A DNA stretch of 64,000 nt from Flavobacterium hungaricum (GCF_015182285.1 NZ_PRDM01000005.1:310001-374000), one strand, 5' to 3'. Positions 9,886-17,280 are shown, counted from the first letter of the stretch. Notes: a model not told the origin generated them from the letters alone. Program-made: numbers and translations.

Positions 9886-10204
9886 AATAAGAATTGATTA
9901 AGTTTAAGTTATAGTTAGTAATCTTTACCCTAAGAGAAATCTGGAACTTCCCAAGCAATTCCTGTCGCAAATGAGGGCCTGAATCTCATTTCTAACATTC
10001 GCACTTGCAGACTACGAGCAGAAACTAAAAACTGAAAGTTTTAAAGCTTCAAAATTGTTTTTATATTCTTCAATCCATTTACATGTCTCAAAAACTTTTA
10101 AAAAACAATTTAAAAAAAACAATTCGGGTAAGTTTAAGTTAAGTTTTATCTTTGCCTTCTTTGCTTATAGTCAATTTGAATTTATCTTATGGTAAATTTG
10201 ACTA
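9886..10204 (-). promoter_or_regulatory. Long untranslated leader of the susC operon
   Basis: If the promoter at 10205-10236 is correct, about 310 nt of untranslated RNA precede susC. The segment contains a small hairpin (AATGAG near 9970 pairing with CTCATT near 9985) and runs of A and T but no convincing gene. It does not match a riboswitch class I know. Confidence 0.35.
10147..10154 (+). promoter_or_regulatory. TAnnTTTG -7 box, possible promoter of the regulator pair
   Basis: TATCTTTG is an exact -7 match on the plus strand, but no -33 TTG sits at the right distance and the leader to 10513 would be about 350 nt. Kept as a weak candidate because no better match lies nearer the gene. Confidence 0.25.
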
Positions 10205-10236
10205 CAAGTGTAAAACTTTTTTTCTATTTTAGCAAA
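10205..10236 (-). promoter_or_regulatory. Candidate promoter of the susC operon
   Basis: On the minus strand, TTTG (10233-10236) and TACACTTG (10205-10212) are separated by 20 nt. This fits the Bacteroidota layout TTTG-N19-21-TAnnTTTG with one mismatch in the -7 box. Confidence 0.45.
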
Positions 10237-10350
10237 ATATTAAGGTTATTTTTTTTTTATTCTGATTTAAGAGGAGTCATTTTTATTAATCTAACAAGCC
10301 GACTTGTTTTAGTGAAATAATTTTTAAACAAAAAACAACCAATTAGCGAT

Positions 10351-10424
10351 TTGACAATCAAGTATTTAAAAGATTTACATTTTAAAACGGTTCTTTTTAT
10401 GAATTTCAAAGCCTTGATTATCAA
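10351..10424. promoter_or_regulatory. Paired operator-like sites in the divergent promoter region
   Basis: Two copies of TTGAYxATCAA occur, TTGACAATCAA at 10351-10361 and TTGATTATCAA at 10414-10424, with starts 63 bp apart (about six helical turns). The second is a perfect 5+1+5 palindrome. Extended arms 10349-10362 and 10413-10426 form an inverted repeat with 13 of 14 matches. The location between susC and the Nudix-type regulators suggests regulator binding, possibly by looping. Confidence 0.4.
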
Positions 10425-10512
10425 ATTTTTAATTTGTTAAAAAAATATTAAGTAACTAACAAAGACAGTTTAGCATTTTATTTGCTTAATTTGTCAAAAT
10501 TTATATCAACTT

Positions 10513-11229
10513 ATGGTAGAAAATGAAGACGACAAACCTTTCGCAAAAAGCGAACAAAGTGCCATGAACGCGATCACGATTGACTGCGTCATATTTGGTT
10601 TTGATAAAGGAAGTCTTGAAGTACTTTTGGTACAACATGGAGAAGGAATCAGTAAGGGGAAATGGGGTCTTCCGGGAGGATGGATTTACAAAAAAGAAAG
10701 CACAGACAATGCCGCCCATCGATTATTAAATGAACTGACGGGCCTTGATAATATTTATCTTGAACAATTAAAAGCCTTTGGCGATCCTGATCGTTTTCCG
10801 CTTCGTCGTGTTATTACGATTGGGTACTATGCTTTGGTAAAAAGAGAAGATTACAACATTAAAGCCGGTTTTACAGCGTCTGACGCTAAATGGTACAAAA
10901 TAAACAGCATTCCGGATCTAATTTACGATCATAACGAAATTCTGGACTACAGTCTAAAACATCTCAGAGGACGTGTTCGTCAGGCACCAATTGGTTTTAA
11001 TCTGCTTCCAGAGAAATTTACTTTATTACAGCTCATGCAGCTTTATGAAGAAGTTTTGGGAGTAGAAATGGACAAATCAAACTTTAGACGTAAAATTCTA
11101 CATATGAAATTACTGGCTGCTTTAGACGAAAAGCAACAAGATGTCTCGCATAGAGCGGCACAGTTATATAAATTTGATCCCGCAATCTATCAAAAACTTA
11201 CAGAAAAAGGATTTAATTTTGAATTTTAA
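10513..11229 (+). CDS. Nudix-type transcriptional regulator (NrtR/AraR-like), copy 1
   Basis: A 238-aa protein from the ATG at 10513. Residues about 20-155 form a Nudix fold and about 160-238 a winged-helix-like C-terminal domain (FTLLQLMQLYEEVLG, KSNFRRKILHMKLL), the layout of NrtR and of the Bacteroidota arabinose regulator AraR. The Nudix box keeps G56, E62, R70 and E74 but has Leu at positions 71 and 75 where the catalytic consensus REUxEExGU has Glu, so it probably binds a sugar or nucleotide ligand rather than hydrolysing it. Divergent from susC and followed after 49 bp by a close paralogue. A role in controlling the sus operon is inferred from position. Confidence 0.85.
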   Translation: MVENEDDKPFAKSEQSAMNAITIDCVIFGFDKGSLEVLLVQHGEGISKGKWGLPGGWIYKKESTDNAAHRLLNELTGLDNIYLEQLKAFGDPDRFPLRRVITIGYYALVKREDYNIKAGFTASDAKWYKINSIPDLIYDHNEILDYSLKHLRGRVRQAPIGFNLLPEKFTLLQLMQLYEEVLGVEMDKSNFRRKILHMKLLAALDEKQQDVSHRAAQLYKFDPAIYQKLTEKGFNFEF

Positions 11230-11278
11230 AATTCGTCTAAACCGAGAAAAATTTCGTTTTCATAAAATTTAGTAGAAA

Positions 11279-11977
11279 TTGGCAGAAACAGAGCACCATA
11301 ACAAAACAGCAGTAGACGGAATCACAATCGATTGTGTGTTTTTCGGATTTAATAAAGAAAGTCTTGAAGTACTTCTGGTACAGCACGCTCAAGGCGAAAG
11401 TAAAGGCAAATGGGGACTCCTAGGGGGCTGGCTTCAAAGAGAAGAAAGCGCTGATGATGCCGCACAGCGAATTCTGCAGGAACTTACAGGTCTTGAAAAC
11501 ATTTATTTAGAACAGCTTAAAGCATTTACAAATCCGAAACGTGTATTAGAAAGACGTGTTGTTACTATCGGATATTATACTTTGGTAAACCGCGAAGATT
11601 ATAACATTAAAGCCAGTCTAAGAGTTATTGAAGCGAAGTGGTATAAAATAAACGAGATCCCGGATTTGATTTTTGATCATAACGAAATTCTGAATGTCAG
11701 TTTAATGCAGCTGCGCAATCGCGTACGCCAGGCTCCTATCGGATTTAATCTCCTGCCGGAAAAATTTACTTTATTACAGTTAATGCATTTGTACGAAGAA
11801 ATTCTGGGAATCGAAATGGACAAATCGAATTTCAGACGAAAAATTCTGCACATGAAACTACTGACAGAATTGGACGAAAAACAAAAAGACGTGTCGCATA
11901 GAGCCGCAAAACTCTACAAATTTGATGACGAAATGTACAAAAAACTCACTCAAAAAGGATTCAATTTTGAGTATTAA
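11279..11977 (+). CDS. Nudix-type transcriptional regulator (NrtR/AraR-like), copy 2
   Basis: A 232-aa paralogue of the preceding gene with the same layout; the C-terminal part RVRQAPIGFNLLPEKFTLLQ is identical over a long stretch. The start is TTG at 11279: an in-frame TAG at 11273 excludes an upstream start and the protein has no early Met. The Nudix box keeps G50, E56, R64 and E68 but has Ile65 and Leu69 in place of catalytic Glu, so it is probably also non-enzymatic. The short spacing and similarity indicate a tandem duplication. The N-terminal arm is shorter than in copy 1, which could change ligand or partner choice. Confidence 0.83.
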   Translation: MAETEHHNKTAVDGITIDCVFFGFNKESLEVLLVQHAQGESKGKWGLLGGWLQREESADDAAQRILQELTGLENIYLEQLKAFTNPKRVLERRVVTIGYYTLVNREDYNIKASLRVIEAKWYKINEIPDLIFDHNEILNVSLMQLRNRVRQAPIGFNLLPEKFTLLQLMHLYEEILGIEMDKSNFRRKILHMKLLTELDEKQKDVSHRAAKLYKFDDEMYKKLTQKGFNFEY

Positions 11978-11979
11978 AA

Positions 11980-12009
11980 AAACTGCCTAAAGAAATCTTT
12001 AGGCAGTTT
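11980..12009 (-). terminator. Intrinsic terminator of the GG-leader peptide gene
   Basis: Perfect 13-bp stem AAACTGCCTAAAG / CTTTAGGCAGTTT with loop AAAT. Read on the minus strand it is followed by a run of T, so it terminates the peptide gene. On the plus strand the T-run is missing, so it would stop the regulator pair less well. Confidence 0.8.
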
Positions 12010-12018
12010 GAGTATTCT

Positions 12019-12252
12019 TTACGGAATACAGAGGATTATGACATTGCAAAAACCTCCCACTATTCCTGGAAACTTAGACGGATCTTCTGTTCCCGAATTC
12101 GCTGCAACTCCTTTACCGCTCGGGCAGATCGAAGTCGGCACGCCATTTCTTGGACCACAGACCGTTCCTAATGCTCCTCCTGTAATGCTTTTCATTTCTT
12201 CTTTGGTAAGCTTTTCATATTTCAGAATAAGCCTAATGGTTTCTTTTTCCAT
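12019..12252 (-). CDS. Double-glycine leader peptide (bacteriocin-like secreted peptide)
   Basis: A 77-aa ORF from the ATG at 12252. Residues 1-26 form a leader ending KLTKEEMKSITGG, the pattern cleaved by peptidase-containing ABC transporters and common in Bacteroidota bacteriocin-like peptides. The predicted 51-aa core is rich in Gly, Pro and Ser and has four Cys (ALGTVCGPRNG, TSICPSGKG, GGFCN, LCIP), enough for two disulphides. No exporter, modification enzyme or immunity gene is adjacent. A good terminator follows directly, supporting a real monocistronic gene. Function (toxin, signal or other) is unknown. Confidence 0.72.
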   Translation of the reverse strand: MEKETIRLILKYEKLTKEEMKSITGGALGTVCGPRNGVPTSICPSGKGVAANSGTEDPSKFPGIVGGFCNVIILCIP

Positions 12253-12722
12253 AATTTCCTGGGTTTAATTAGTAAATAAAAACACAATCGCTGTTTGCAG
12301 TATTGGATTTATCCTGTACAAGCCATTTCAATAAAACATTCAAAACCAAAAGCAAATAAGCTTATGGTTAAAACGACTACAAGTTACTTCTATTTATTTA
12401 AAAAGATAACTATTCGTACAAAAAATACATTTATACCATCCAAACGCCATTTTTTCTGTTTTTTAATTAAACTTTGATACCGTTAATCTAAATCTAAAAA
12501 CTATTTTTCATGTTTTGCGGCAAAAACCCTTATCTGACCAAAATGATAAGATGCTGAAAAACAGTTTTTTGACTTCTGCATTCAAAATCGATAAAGTAAA
12601 TTCCAGAATCCAAAACTTTGCGCTATCTTTGCGCCTTAACAACACGTTTTAAAGCAATTGTTTAATCGTGATTTATTTCCCAAAAAATACTTAAAACTCG
12701 TTTAGAGAACTGATATATTAAA
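12253..12722. other. Intergenic region between peptide gene and lepA
   Basis: About 470 bp of AT-rich DNA with no convincing gene; a 60-codon plus-strand frame at 12295 has random-looking composition. The only signal I trust is the lepA promoter box at 12624. I could not identify a consensus promoter for the peptide gene. Confidence 0.5.
12624..12631 (+). promoter_or_regulatory. -7 box of the lepA promoter
   Basis: TATCTTTG, an exact TAnnTTTG match about 92 bp upstream of lepA. No clear -33 TTG is at the proper distance. Confidence 0.5.
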
Positions 12723-14519
12723 ATGAAGAAGATACGTAATTTTTGCATTATTGCACACATTGACCACGGTAAGAGTACATTAGCAGACAGGCTTTTGGGC
12801 GCAACACAAACCGTTACGGCTCGTGAAGAAAAAGCGCAATTGCTTGACAACATGGACTTGGAGCGCGAGCGTGGAATTACCATTAAGAGTCATGCCATTC
12901 AGATGGAATACAAATACAAAGGCGAGGAATATATCTTAAACTTAATTGATACTCCGGGCCACGTAGATTTTTCGTATGAAGTTTCGCGATCTATTGCAGC
13001 GTGTGAAGGAGCACTTTTAATTGTTGATGCTGCACAAAGTATTCAGGCACAGACTATCTCGAATCTTTATTTAGCATTAGAAAACGACTTGGAAATTATT
13101 CCGGTTTTAAATAAAGTAGATTTACCAAGTGCAAATCCAGAAGAAGTAAGTGATGATATTATCGATTTATTAGGCTGTAAACTAGAAGACATTATTCATG
13201 CTTCTGGTAAAACAGGTTTTGGGGTAGAAAATATCTTAGCGGCTATTATCGAAAAAATTCCTGCTCCGAAAGGAAATCCTGATGAACCTTTACAAGCTTT
13301 GATCTTTGACTCGGTATACAATCCGTTTCGTGGAATCGAGGTAATCTTTAGAGTTGTAAACGGTGAAATCAAAAAAGGCCAGAAAATCAAATTCATGGCG
13401 ACCGATAATGAATATTTTGCTGACGAAATTGGAACTTTAAAATTAAATCAGGTTCCTAAAAATGTAGTTTCTGCAGGAGATGTTGGTTATTTGATTTCTG
13501 GAATTAAAGAAGCCCGCGAAGTAAAAGTGGGTGATACGATTACAGATGCAAAAGTGCCGACAACCAATATGATTACTGGTTTCGAGGACGTAAAACCAAT
13601 GGTATTTGCGGGAATTTATCCTGTTGATACAGAGGACTACGAAGATTTGCGTTCTTCAATGGAGAAATTACAATTGAACGATGCATCCTTAGTTTTTGCT
13701 CCAGAAAGTTCTGCTGCTTTAGGTTTTGGTTTCCGCTGCGGGTTCTTAGGAATGCTGCATATGGAAATTATCCAGGAGCGTTTAGAGCGTGAGTTTGATA
13801 TGACGGTAATTACAACTGTACCTAACGTTTCGTATTTGGCTTATACTAAAAAACACCCAGAAACGGCGTTGGTGGTAAACAATCCATCCGATCTGCCAGA
13901 ACCTTCAAAACTAGACCGAGTAGAAGAGCCTTTTATTAAAGCTACGATCATTACAAAAGCTGATTTCGTTGGAAACGTTATGAGCTTATGTATCGAAAAA
14001 CGTGGTTTAATTACCAATCAAACCTACTTAACAACTGAAAGAGTTGAATTGAATTTTGATATGCCTTTGGCCGAAATTGTATTCGATTTTTATGACCGTC
14101 TTAAAACAGTTTCTAAAGGTTATGCTTCTTTCGATTATTCACCAATCGGAATGCGTACTTCTAAATTGGTTAAACTAGACGTTCTTTTGAATGCACAGAC
14201 AGTTGATGCACTTTCTGCTTTAATTCACGAAGACAACGCTTATAATATCGGTAAAAAAATGACCGAGAAATTACGCGAATTGATTCCGAGACAACAATTT
14301 GACATTCCGATTCAAGCAGCAATTGGTGCCAAAATTATCGCTCGTGAAACGATTAAAGCCCTTCGTAAAGACGTTACCGCAAAATGTTACGGTGGAGATA
14401 TTTCGCGTAAGCGTAAACTTCTTGAAAAACAGAAAAAAGGTAAAAAACGTATGCGTCAAGTAGGAAACGTGGAGATTCCGCAAGAAGCATTTATGGCTGT
14501 TTTGAAATTGAATGATTAA
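12723..14519 (+). CDS. lepA: Elongation factor 4 (LepA), ribosome back-translocating GTPase
   Basis: A 598-aa protein of the usual LepA length. GTPase motifs: G1 AHIDHGKSTLADRL (residues about 10-23), G3 DTPGHVDF, G4 NKVDLP and G5 ASGKTG. The EF-G-like domains follow, and the LepA-specific C-terminal domain is clear (FDIPIQAAIGAKIIARETI, CYGGDISRKRKLLEKQKKGK). LepA acts on the ribosome, where it rearranges stalled or mis-translocated complexes. It is monocistronic here, with its own promoter box and terminator; in many bacteria it precedes lepB, which is not present. Confidence 0.99.
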   Translation: MKKIRNFCIIAHIDHGKSTLADRLLGATQTVTAREEKAQLLDNMDLERERGITIKSHAIQMEYKYKGEEYILNLIDTPGHVDFSYEVSRSIAACEGALLIVDAAQSIQAQTISNLYLALENDLEIIPVLNKVDLPSANPEEVSDDIIDLLGCKLEDIIHASGKTGFGVENILAAIIEKIPAPKGNPDEPLQALIFDSVYNPFRGIEVIFRVVNGEIKKGQKIKFMATDNEYFADEIGTLKLNQVPKNVVSAGDVGYLISGIKEAREVKVGDTITDAKVPTTNMITGFEDVKPMVFAGIYPVDTEDYEDLRSSMEKLQLNDASLVFAPESSAALGFGFRCGFLGMLHMEIIQERLEREFDMTVITTVPNVSYLAYTKKHPETALVVNNPSDLPEPSKLDRVEEPFIKATIITKADFVGNVMSLCIEKRGLITNQTYLTTERVELNFDMPLAEIVFDFYDRLKTVSKGYASFDYSPIGMRTSKLVKLDVLLNAQTVDALSALIHEDNAYNIGKKMTEKLRELIPRQQFDIPIQAAIGAKIIARETIKALRKDVTAKCYGGDISRKRKLLEKQKKGKKRMRQVGNVEIPQEAFMAVLKLND

Positions 14520-14562
14520 GCTCTTCTTTTAGAATAAAGAAAATAGAGAATAGAATATAGTG

Positions 14563-14596
14563 AAAACCTGATAGCGAAAGTTGTCAGGTTTTTTGT
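14563..14596 (+). terminator. Intrinsic terminator of lepA
   Basis: Stem AAAACCTGA (14563-14571) / TCAGGTTTT (14584-14592), followed by a T-rich tail (TTTTTTGTTT). Confidence 0.75.
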
Positions 14597-14615
14597 TTCA
14601 TTTTTAAAATACCCG

Positions 14616-14755
14616 TTGCGTAAAGACGCACTGCTGTGCGTCTCTACAATTCTGTGTCGAGAATATGATGACAAATTTCATTCAAATTATTATAGCCGTA
14701 ATCCTGTAACCACAATCTTCATCTGTAGAGACGCACAGCAGTGCGTCTTACGCAA
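14616..14755. repeat. MITE-like inverted-repeat element
   Basis: Terminal inverted repeats at 14616-14648 and 14724-14755 are identical apart from one extra A in the left arm (TTGCGTAAAGACGCACTGCT versus the complement of the right arm). Each arm is itself a small hairpin (GACGCA-CTGCTG-TGCGTC). The 75-bp interior has no gene. This GC-rich symmetrical structure in an AT-rich gap resembles a non-autonomous mobile or REP-type element. Confidence 0.6.
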
Positions 14756-14798
14756 AGTGCTTTCAAAATATTCTTAAAATAAAATGCCTGCGAAAAAG

Positions 14799-14826
14799 AA
14801 ACCCTGCAAATTGATTCGCAGGGTTT
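14799..14826 (-). terminator. Intrinsic terminator of the 94-aa gene
   Basis: Stem AAACCCTGC (14799-14807) / GCAGGGTTT (14818-14826). On the minus strand it is followed by TTTCTTTTT, so it terminates the gene ending at 14833. Confidence 0.75.
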
Positions 14827-14832
14827 TAGCTG

Positions 14833-15117
14833 TTATCGGTTGGCTGGCACAAAAGCTATAGTGTTGCAAGAATTTTGAATCTGCCGATCTGAAAATGGTG
14901 ATAAAGTTTCTGCCAGAATTCGGCTTGTTCTAAGACAGCTTAACATTTTGAGCCTTAAATCGAGATTATTACCCATTTCTGTTTCAAGTATGAGCTCGAA
15001 GATTTCCTGCAGATAAAAAGGTTGTTCTTTAAAGTTTCCCTCAAAACAAAGTTCTGAAAGGAGATTTGTAACGGAAAGCATTACATCTTTTTGTGTTTTT
15101 TGATTTTCTTTTGACAT
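14833..15117 (-). CDS. Conserved-looking small hypothetical protein
   Basis: A 94-aa protein from the ATG at 15117 (MSKENQKTQKDVMLS). A GTG seven codons upstream (15138) would give 101 aa but lies in the structured leader. It is mostly helical and leucine-rich (SVTNLLSELCFEGNF, FYLQEIFELILETEMG), with three Cys, no signal peptide and no membrane segment. I do not recognise the family. Its own terminator and a TATCTTTG box upstream on the same strand support a real transcription unit. Confidence 0.6.
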   Translation of the reverse strand: MSKENQKTQKDVMLSVTNLLSELCFEGNFKEQPFYLQEIFELILETEMGNNLDLRLKMLSCLRTSRILAETLSPFSDRQIQNSCNTIAFVPANR

Positions 15118-15138
15118 ATTCGAAAATATTAAACGCAC

Positions 15139-15275
15139 GAAGCCCTCATCTTCGGTTGTGTCAAAACACTACAAGGAGTGGAATTAGGGCTATCACTAGC
15201 TCCAGCAACGTGAATGAGGGCTCGTTATGTTAACTTAATAATTAAGTTTCAGGATTTCTCCTTGTATTGTATTTT
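15139..15275 (-). ncRNA. Putative structured 5' leader
   Basis: Upstream of the 94-aa gene, AGCCCTCAT (15141-15149) pairs perfectly with ATGAGGGCT (15214-15222), enclosing about 64 nt of moderately GC-rich sequence unlike the AT-rich surroundings. With transcription expected from the box at 15283-15290 on the minus strand, this would form a closed structure just before the start codon. It could be a regulatory leader or a small RNA. I do not recognise a known class. Confidence 0.4.
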
Positions 15276-15282
15276 GACATCA

Positions 15283-15290
15283 CAAAGATA
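15283..15290 (-). promoter_or_regulatory. -7 box for the 94-aa gene
   Basis: Minus-strand TATCTTTG, an exact TAnnTTTG match. No clear -33 element. It predicts a leader of about 160 nt. Confidence 0.45.
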
Positions 15291-15508
15291 CAATTCAATT
15301 CTATTAATTAAGTTTTTACTTACAAATGATAATGATTCTAAAGACATACATAAATGTACAAAAATCTGAGGAAAAAGATATTATTGATATAATTTTCGCC
15401 ATTTTTATACACTTTGCGTGAGACAAACTCCATTGTGCCTCTAAGATGCAGATTAAAATCTGTCCCAATTTGGAACAGCATTTTATTTCTATAAATATTC
15501 AACCTTTG

Positions 15509-15516
15509 TATCTTTG
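15509..15516 (+). promoter_or_regulatory. -7 box of the WYL regulator gene, inside a short degenerate repeat
   Basis: TATCTTTG about 34 bp before the start. The surrounding 15501-15540 repeats the word CTTTG with CT/AAC spacers (CCTTTGTATCTTTG, then AACCTTTGAACC), so the box sits in a degenerate tandem repeat. Confidence 0.45.
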
Positions 15517-15549
15517 AAACTCTGAACCTTTGAACCTCAAAAGAAAAAA

Positions 15550-16530
15550 ATGGACGAAACCCCAAAACGATTTGATAGAATTGTTGCTATTCTGATTCAA
15601 TTACAATCCAAAAAAATTGTGAAAGCACAGGAATTGGCCGATCGTTTTGAAGTGAGTTTACGAACGATCTACAGAGACATTCGAACACTCGAAGCTTCTG
15701 GCGTTCCTATTTATAGTGAAGCTGGGGTTGGTTACGCTTTAATGGACGGTTACCGATTGCCGCCTGTTATGTTTACGCGCGAAGAAGTAAGCAGCTTTAT
15801 TGCGGCAGAAAAGCTGATGCAGAAATTTACCGATCCGTCTTTGGGAACGCATTACGCATCGGCGATGTACAAACTAAAATCGGTTTTAAAAAGCAATGAC
15901 AAGGATTATCTTTCGAATATCGAATCGAGAATTTTAATGCAGACGGCAGAACCCATGTTTAATGATAATTCTCCCAATACATTAGCGGTTCTTTTTGAAG
16001 GAATTGCCGAAAAAAAACAGATTCTCTTAACGTACAAAACTTTTGACAAGGAAGAAACTACGCAGCGAAATTTGGAACCTGTCGGTGTTTTTCATGATAA
16101 CAATAACTGGTATTTCTTAGGCTATTGCCATCTTCGAAAAGATTACCGTCAGTTTCGAACCGATAGAATTCAGGGAATTAAAAAAACGGAAATTGATTTT
16201 ACCATAGAACATGATTCTCTGGAAACGTATTTGGATAAAAATGAAAAAACGATTCCAACGACAAAAGTTCGAATTTTGGTTGAAAAGAAAATCGCAAGAT
16301 ATTTATCCCACGAAAGAAAATATCACGGTTTTGTTTTTGAAGAAGAAAGGGGTGACGAAATCGAGATGACGTTTAGATGTCACAACATTCATGATGGTTT
16401 TCCGCGATGGTTTTTAATGTTTGGTGATTATGCCAAAATACTGGAACCCGAAAGTTTAAAAACCCGCACTTTAGAATTGCTGGAAATTAACAAAGAAAGG
16501 CTTTTACAAAAAAACTCCTCAAAAGCATAA
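15550..16530 (+). CDS. YafY-type transcriptional regulator with HTH and WYL domains
   Basis: A 326-aa protein from the ATG at 15550. An N-terminal winged HTH (RFDRIVAILIQLQSKKIVKA, FEVSLRTIYRDIRTLEASGV) is followed by the WYL ligand-sensing domain (about 145-230; RNLEPVGVFHDNNNWYFLGY, FRTDRIQGI) and the C-terminal WCX extension. This family senses small ligands or oligonucleotides and regulates nearby genes. It is convergent with the DinB-like gene, whose upstream region holds a perfect palindrome that is a plausible operator. Such HTH-WYL genes often neighbour DinB-like or SRPBCC genes. Confidence 0.92.
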   Translation: MDETPKRFDRIVAILIQLQSKKIVKAQELADRFEVSLRTIYRDIRTLEASGVPIYSEAGVGYALMDGYRLPPVMFTREEVSSFIAAEKLMQKFTDPSLGTHYASAMYKLKSVLKSNDKDYLSNIESRILMQTAEPMFNDNSPNTLAVLFEGIAEKKQILLTYKTFDKEETTQRNLEPVGVFHDNNNWYFLGYCHLRKDYRQFRTDRIQGIKKTEIDFTIEHDSLETYLDKNEKTIPTTKVRILVEKKIARYLSHERKYHGFVFEEERGDEIEMTFRCHNIHDGFPRWFLMFGDYAKILEPESLKTRTLELLEINKERLLQKNSSKA

Positions 16531-16552
16531 AGCTTAATTGAGAAGTTTTTTT
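16511..16552 (+). terminator. Terminator overlapping the end of the WYL gene
   Basis: Arms 16511-16522 (AAAACTCCTCAA) and 16538-16549 (TTGAGAAGTTTT) with one mismatch, then a T-run. The stem starts inside the last codons and also reads as a terminator for the convergent gene. Confidence 0.65.
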
Positions 16553-16567
16553 GCTGGAAATCAATGT

Positions 16568-17047
16568 TTATCTTTCCCAGAAAAATGGCGGTTCAATATT
16601 CAAAGCTCTTAAGTACACATAAGCTTGTCCGCGGTGATGCACTTCGTTATCAATAAAATACAATATATTTTGAATGATAGGAAATTCGTATTGTCCAAAA
16701 AGATTAAAAGTTTCACTAAAATCTTCAATCGACAATTGTTCCCAATATTTATTGATTTCCTCTGTAGCTTCATCCCACTTTTCCAGATACTGCGCTTTAA
16801 AAATCAATTTTTCTGTTTCTTCTTTATAAGGCTGGCTTTCACGGTTTACAATTCCTTTTAAGGCTGGAGCAGCAATGGCTAAAAGTTCGTCAACTAATTT
16901 TGCAAAAGGACGCATGCCGCCAATTGAAAATTCGAAGAAATCTTTTTCAGGAAACATCACGATCAAACGGCGCGTAAGTGCGCGATGCCCTTGCCAGTGT
17001 TTTAATAAATCTTCTGAAGTAATTACTTGTGCTTCTAACGTTTTCAT
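16568..17047 (-). CDS. DinB family protein (putative metal-dependent hydrolase/transferase fold)
   Basis: A 159-aa protein from the ATG at 17047. It shows the DinB/YfiT four-helix pattern: an N-terminal helix with H17 and H21 (LLKHWQGHRALTRRL) and a C-terminal helix with paired His (DNEVHHRGQAYVYLRALNI), as in members that bind a divalent metal through three His. Members include thiol transferases and uncharacterised stress proteins; the substrate is unknown here. Probably regulated by the adjacent convergent WYL regulator. Confidence 0.88.
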   Translation of the reverse strand: MKTLEAQVITSEDLLKHWQGHRALTRRLIVMFPEKDFFEFSIGGMRPFAKLVDELLAIAAPALKGIVNRESQPYKEETEKLIFKAQYLEKWDEATEEINKYWEQLSIEDFSETFNLFGQYEFPIIQNILYFIDNEVHHRGQAYVYLRALNIEPPFFWER

Positions 17048-17075
17048 GATTTTTAGTTTTTAAATTTCTATACTT

Positions 17076-17110
17076 CAAAATTAAAATGGGCCGGTGACAA
17101 CAGTTTGTCA
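17076..17110 (-). promoter_or_regulatory. Promoter box and palindromic operator upstream of the DinB-like gene
   Basis: Minus-strand TAATTTTG (17076-17083) is an exact -7 box 29 bp before the start. Just upstream is a perfect 16-bp palindrome TGACAACAGTTTGTCA (17095-17110; 6-bp arms, 4-bp centre) where the -33 region should be. Binding there would block RNA polymerase. The WYL regulator next door is the obvious candidate. Confidence 0.55.
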
Positions 17111-17252
17111 GCAGGAAAAAATATTTTTTTGATTCTCCTTAAATTTTTCACTTTAACAAAAATTCGACTCGTTTTCACTTTTTATTCAAATAATGCCTTA
17201 AAATCATAAAATACTTACAATCAAGAAATTAAAGTAAAACATTTTGTAACTT

Positions 17253-17260
17253 TAAGTTTG
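17253..17260 (+). promoter_or_regulatory. -7 box for the anchor-L/CHU_C protein gene
   Basis: TAAGTTTG, an exact TAnnTTTG match 20 bp before the start, giving a very short leader. Confidence 0.4.
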
Positions 17261-17280
17261 GCAACTAATGAACGTGAATT

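Noticed and set aside
10501..10719. Minus-strand 72-codon frame
   Set aside because: Antisense to the first Nudix-type regulator and without a plausible start region.
12008..12268. Plus-strand 86-codon frame
   Set aside because: Opposite strand of the GG-leader peptide gene, which has the better start, motif and terminator.
12295..12477. Plus-strand 60-codon frame in the lepA upstream gap
   Set aside because: Lys/Phe/Ile-rich random composition and no start signal; not supported as a gene.
15338..15565. Minus-strand 75-codon frame upstream of the WYL gene
   Set aside because: Covers the promoter and start of the WYL gene; no family resemblance.
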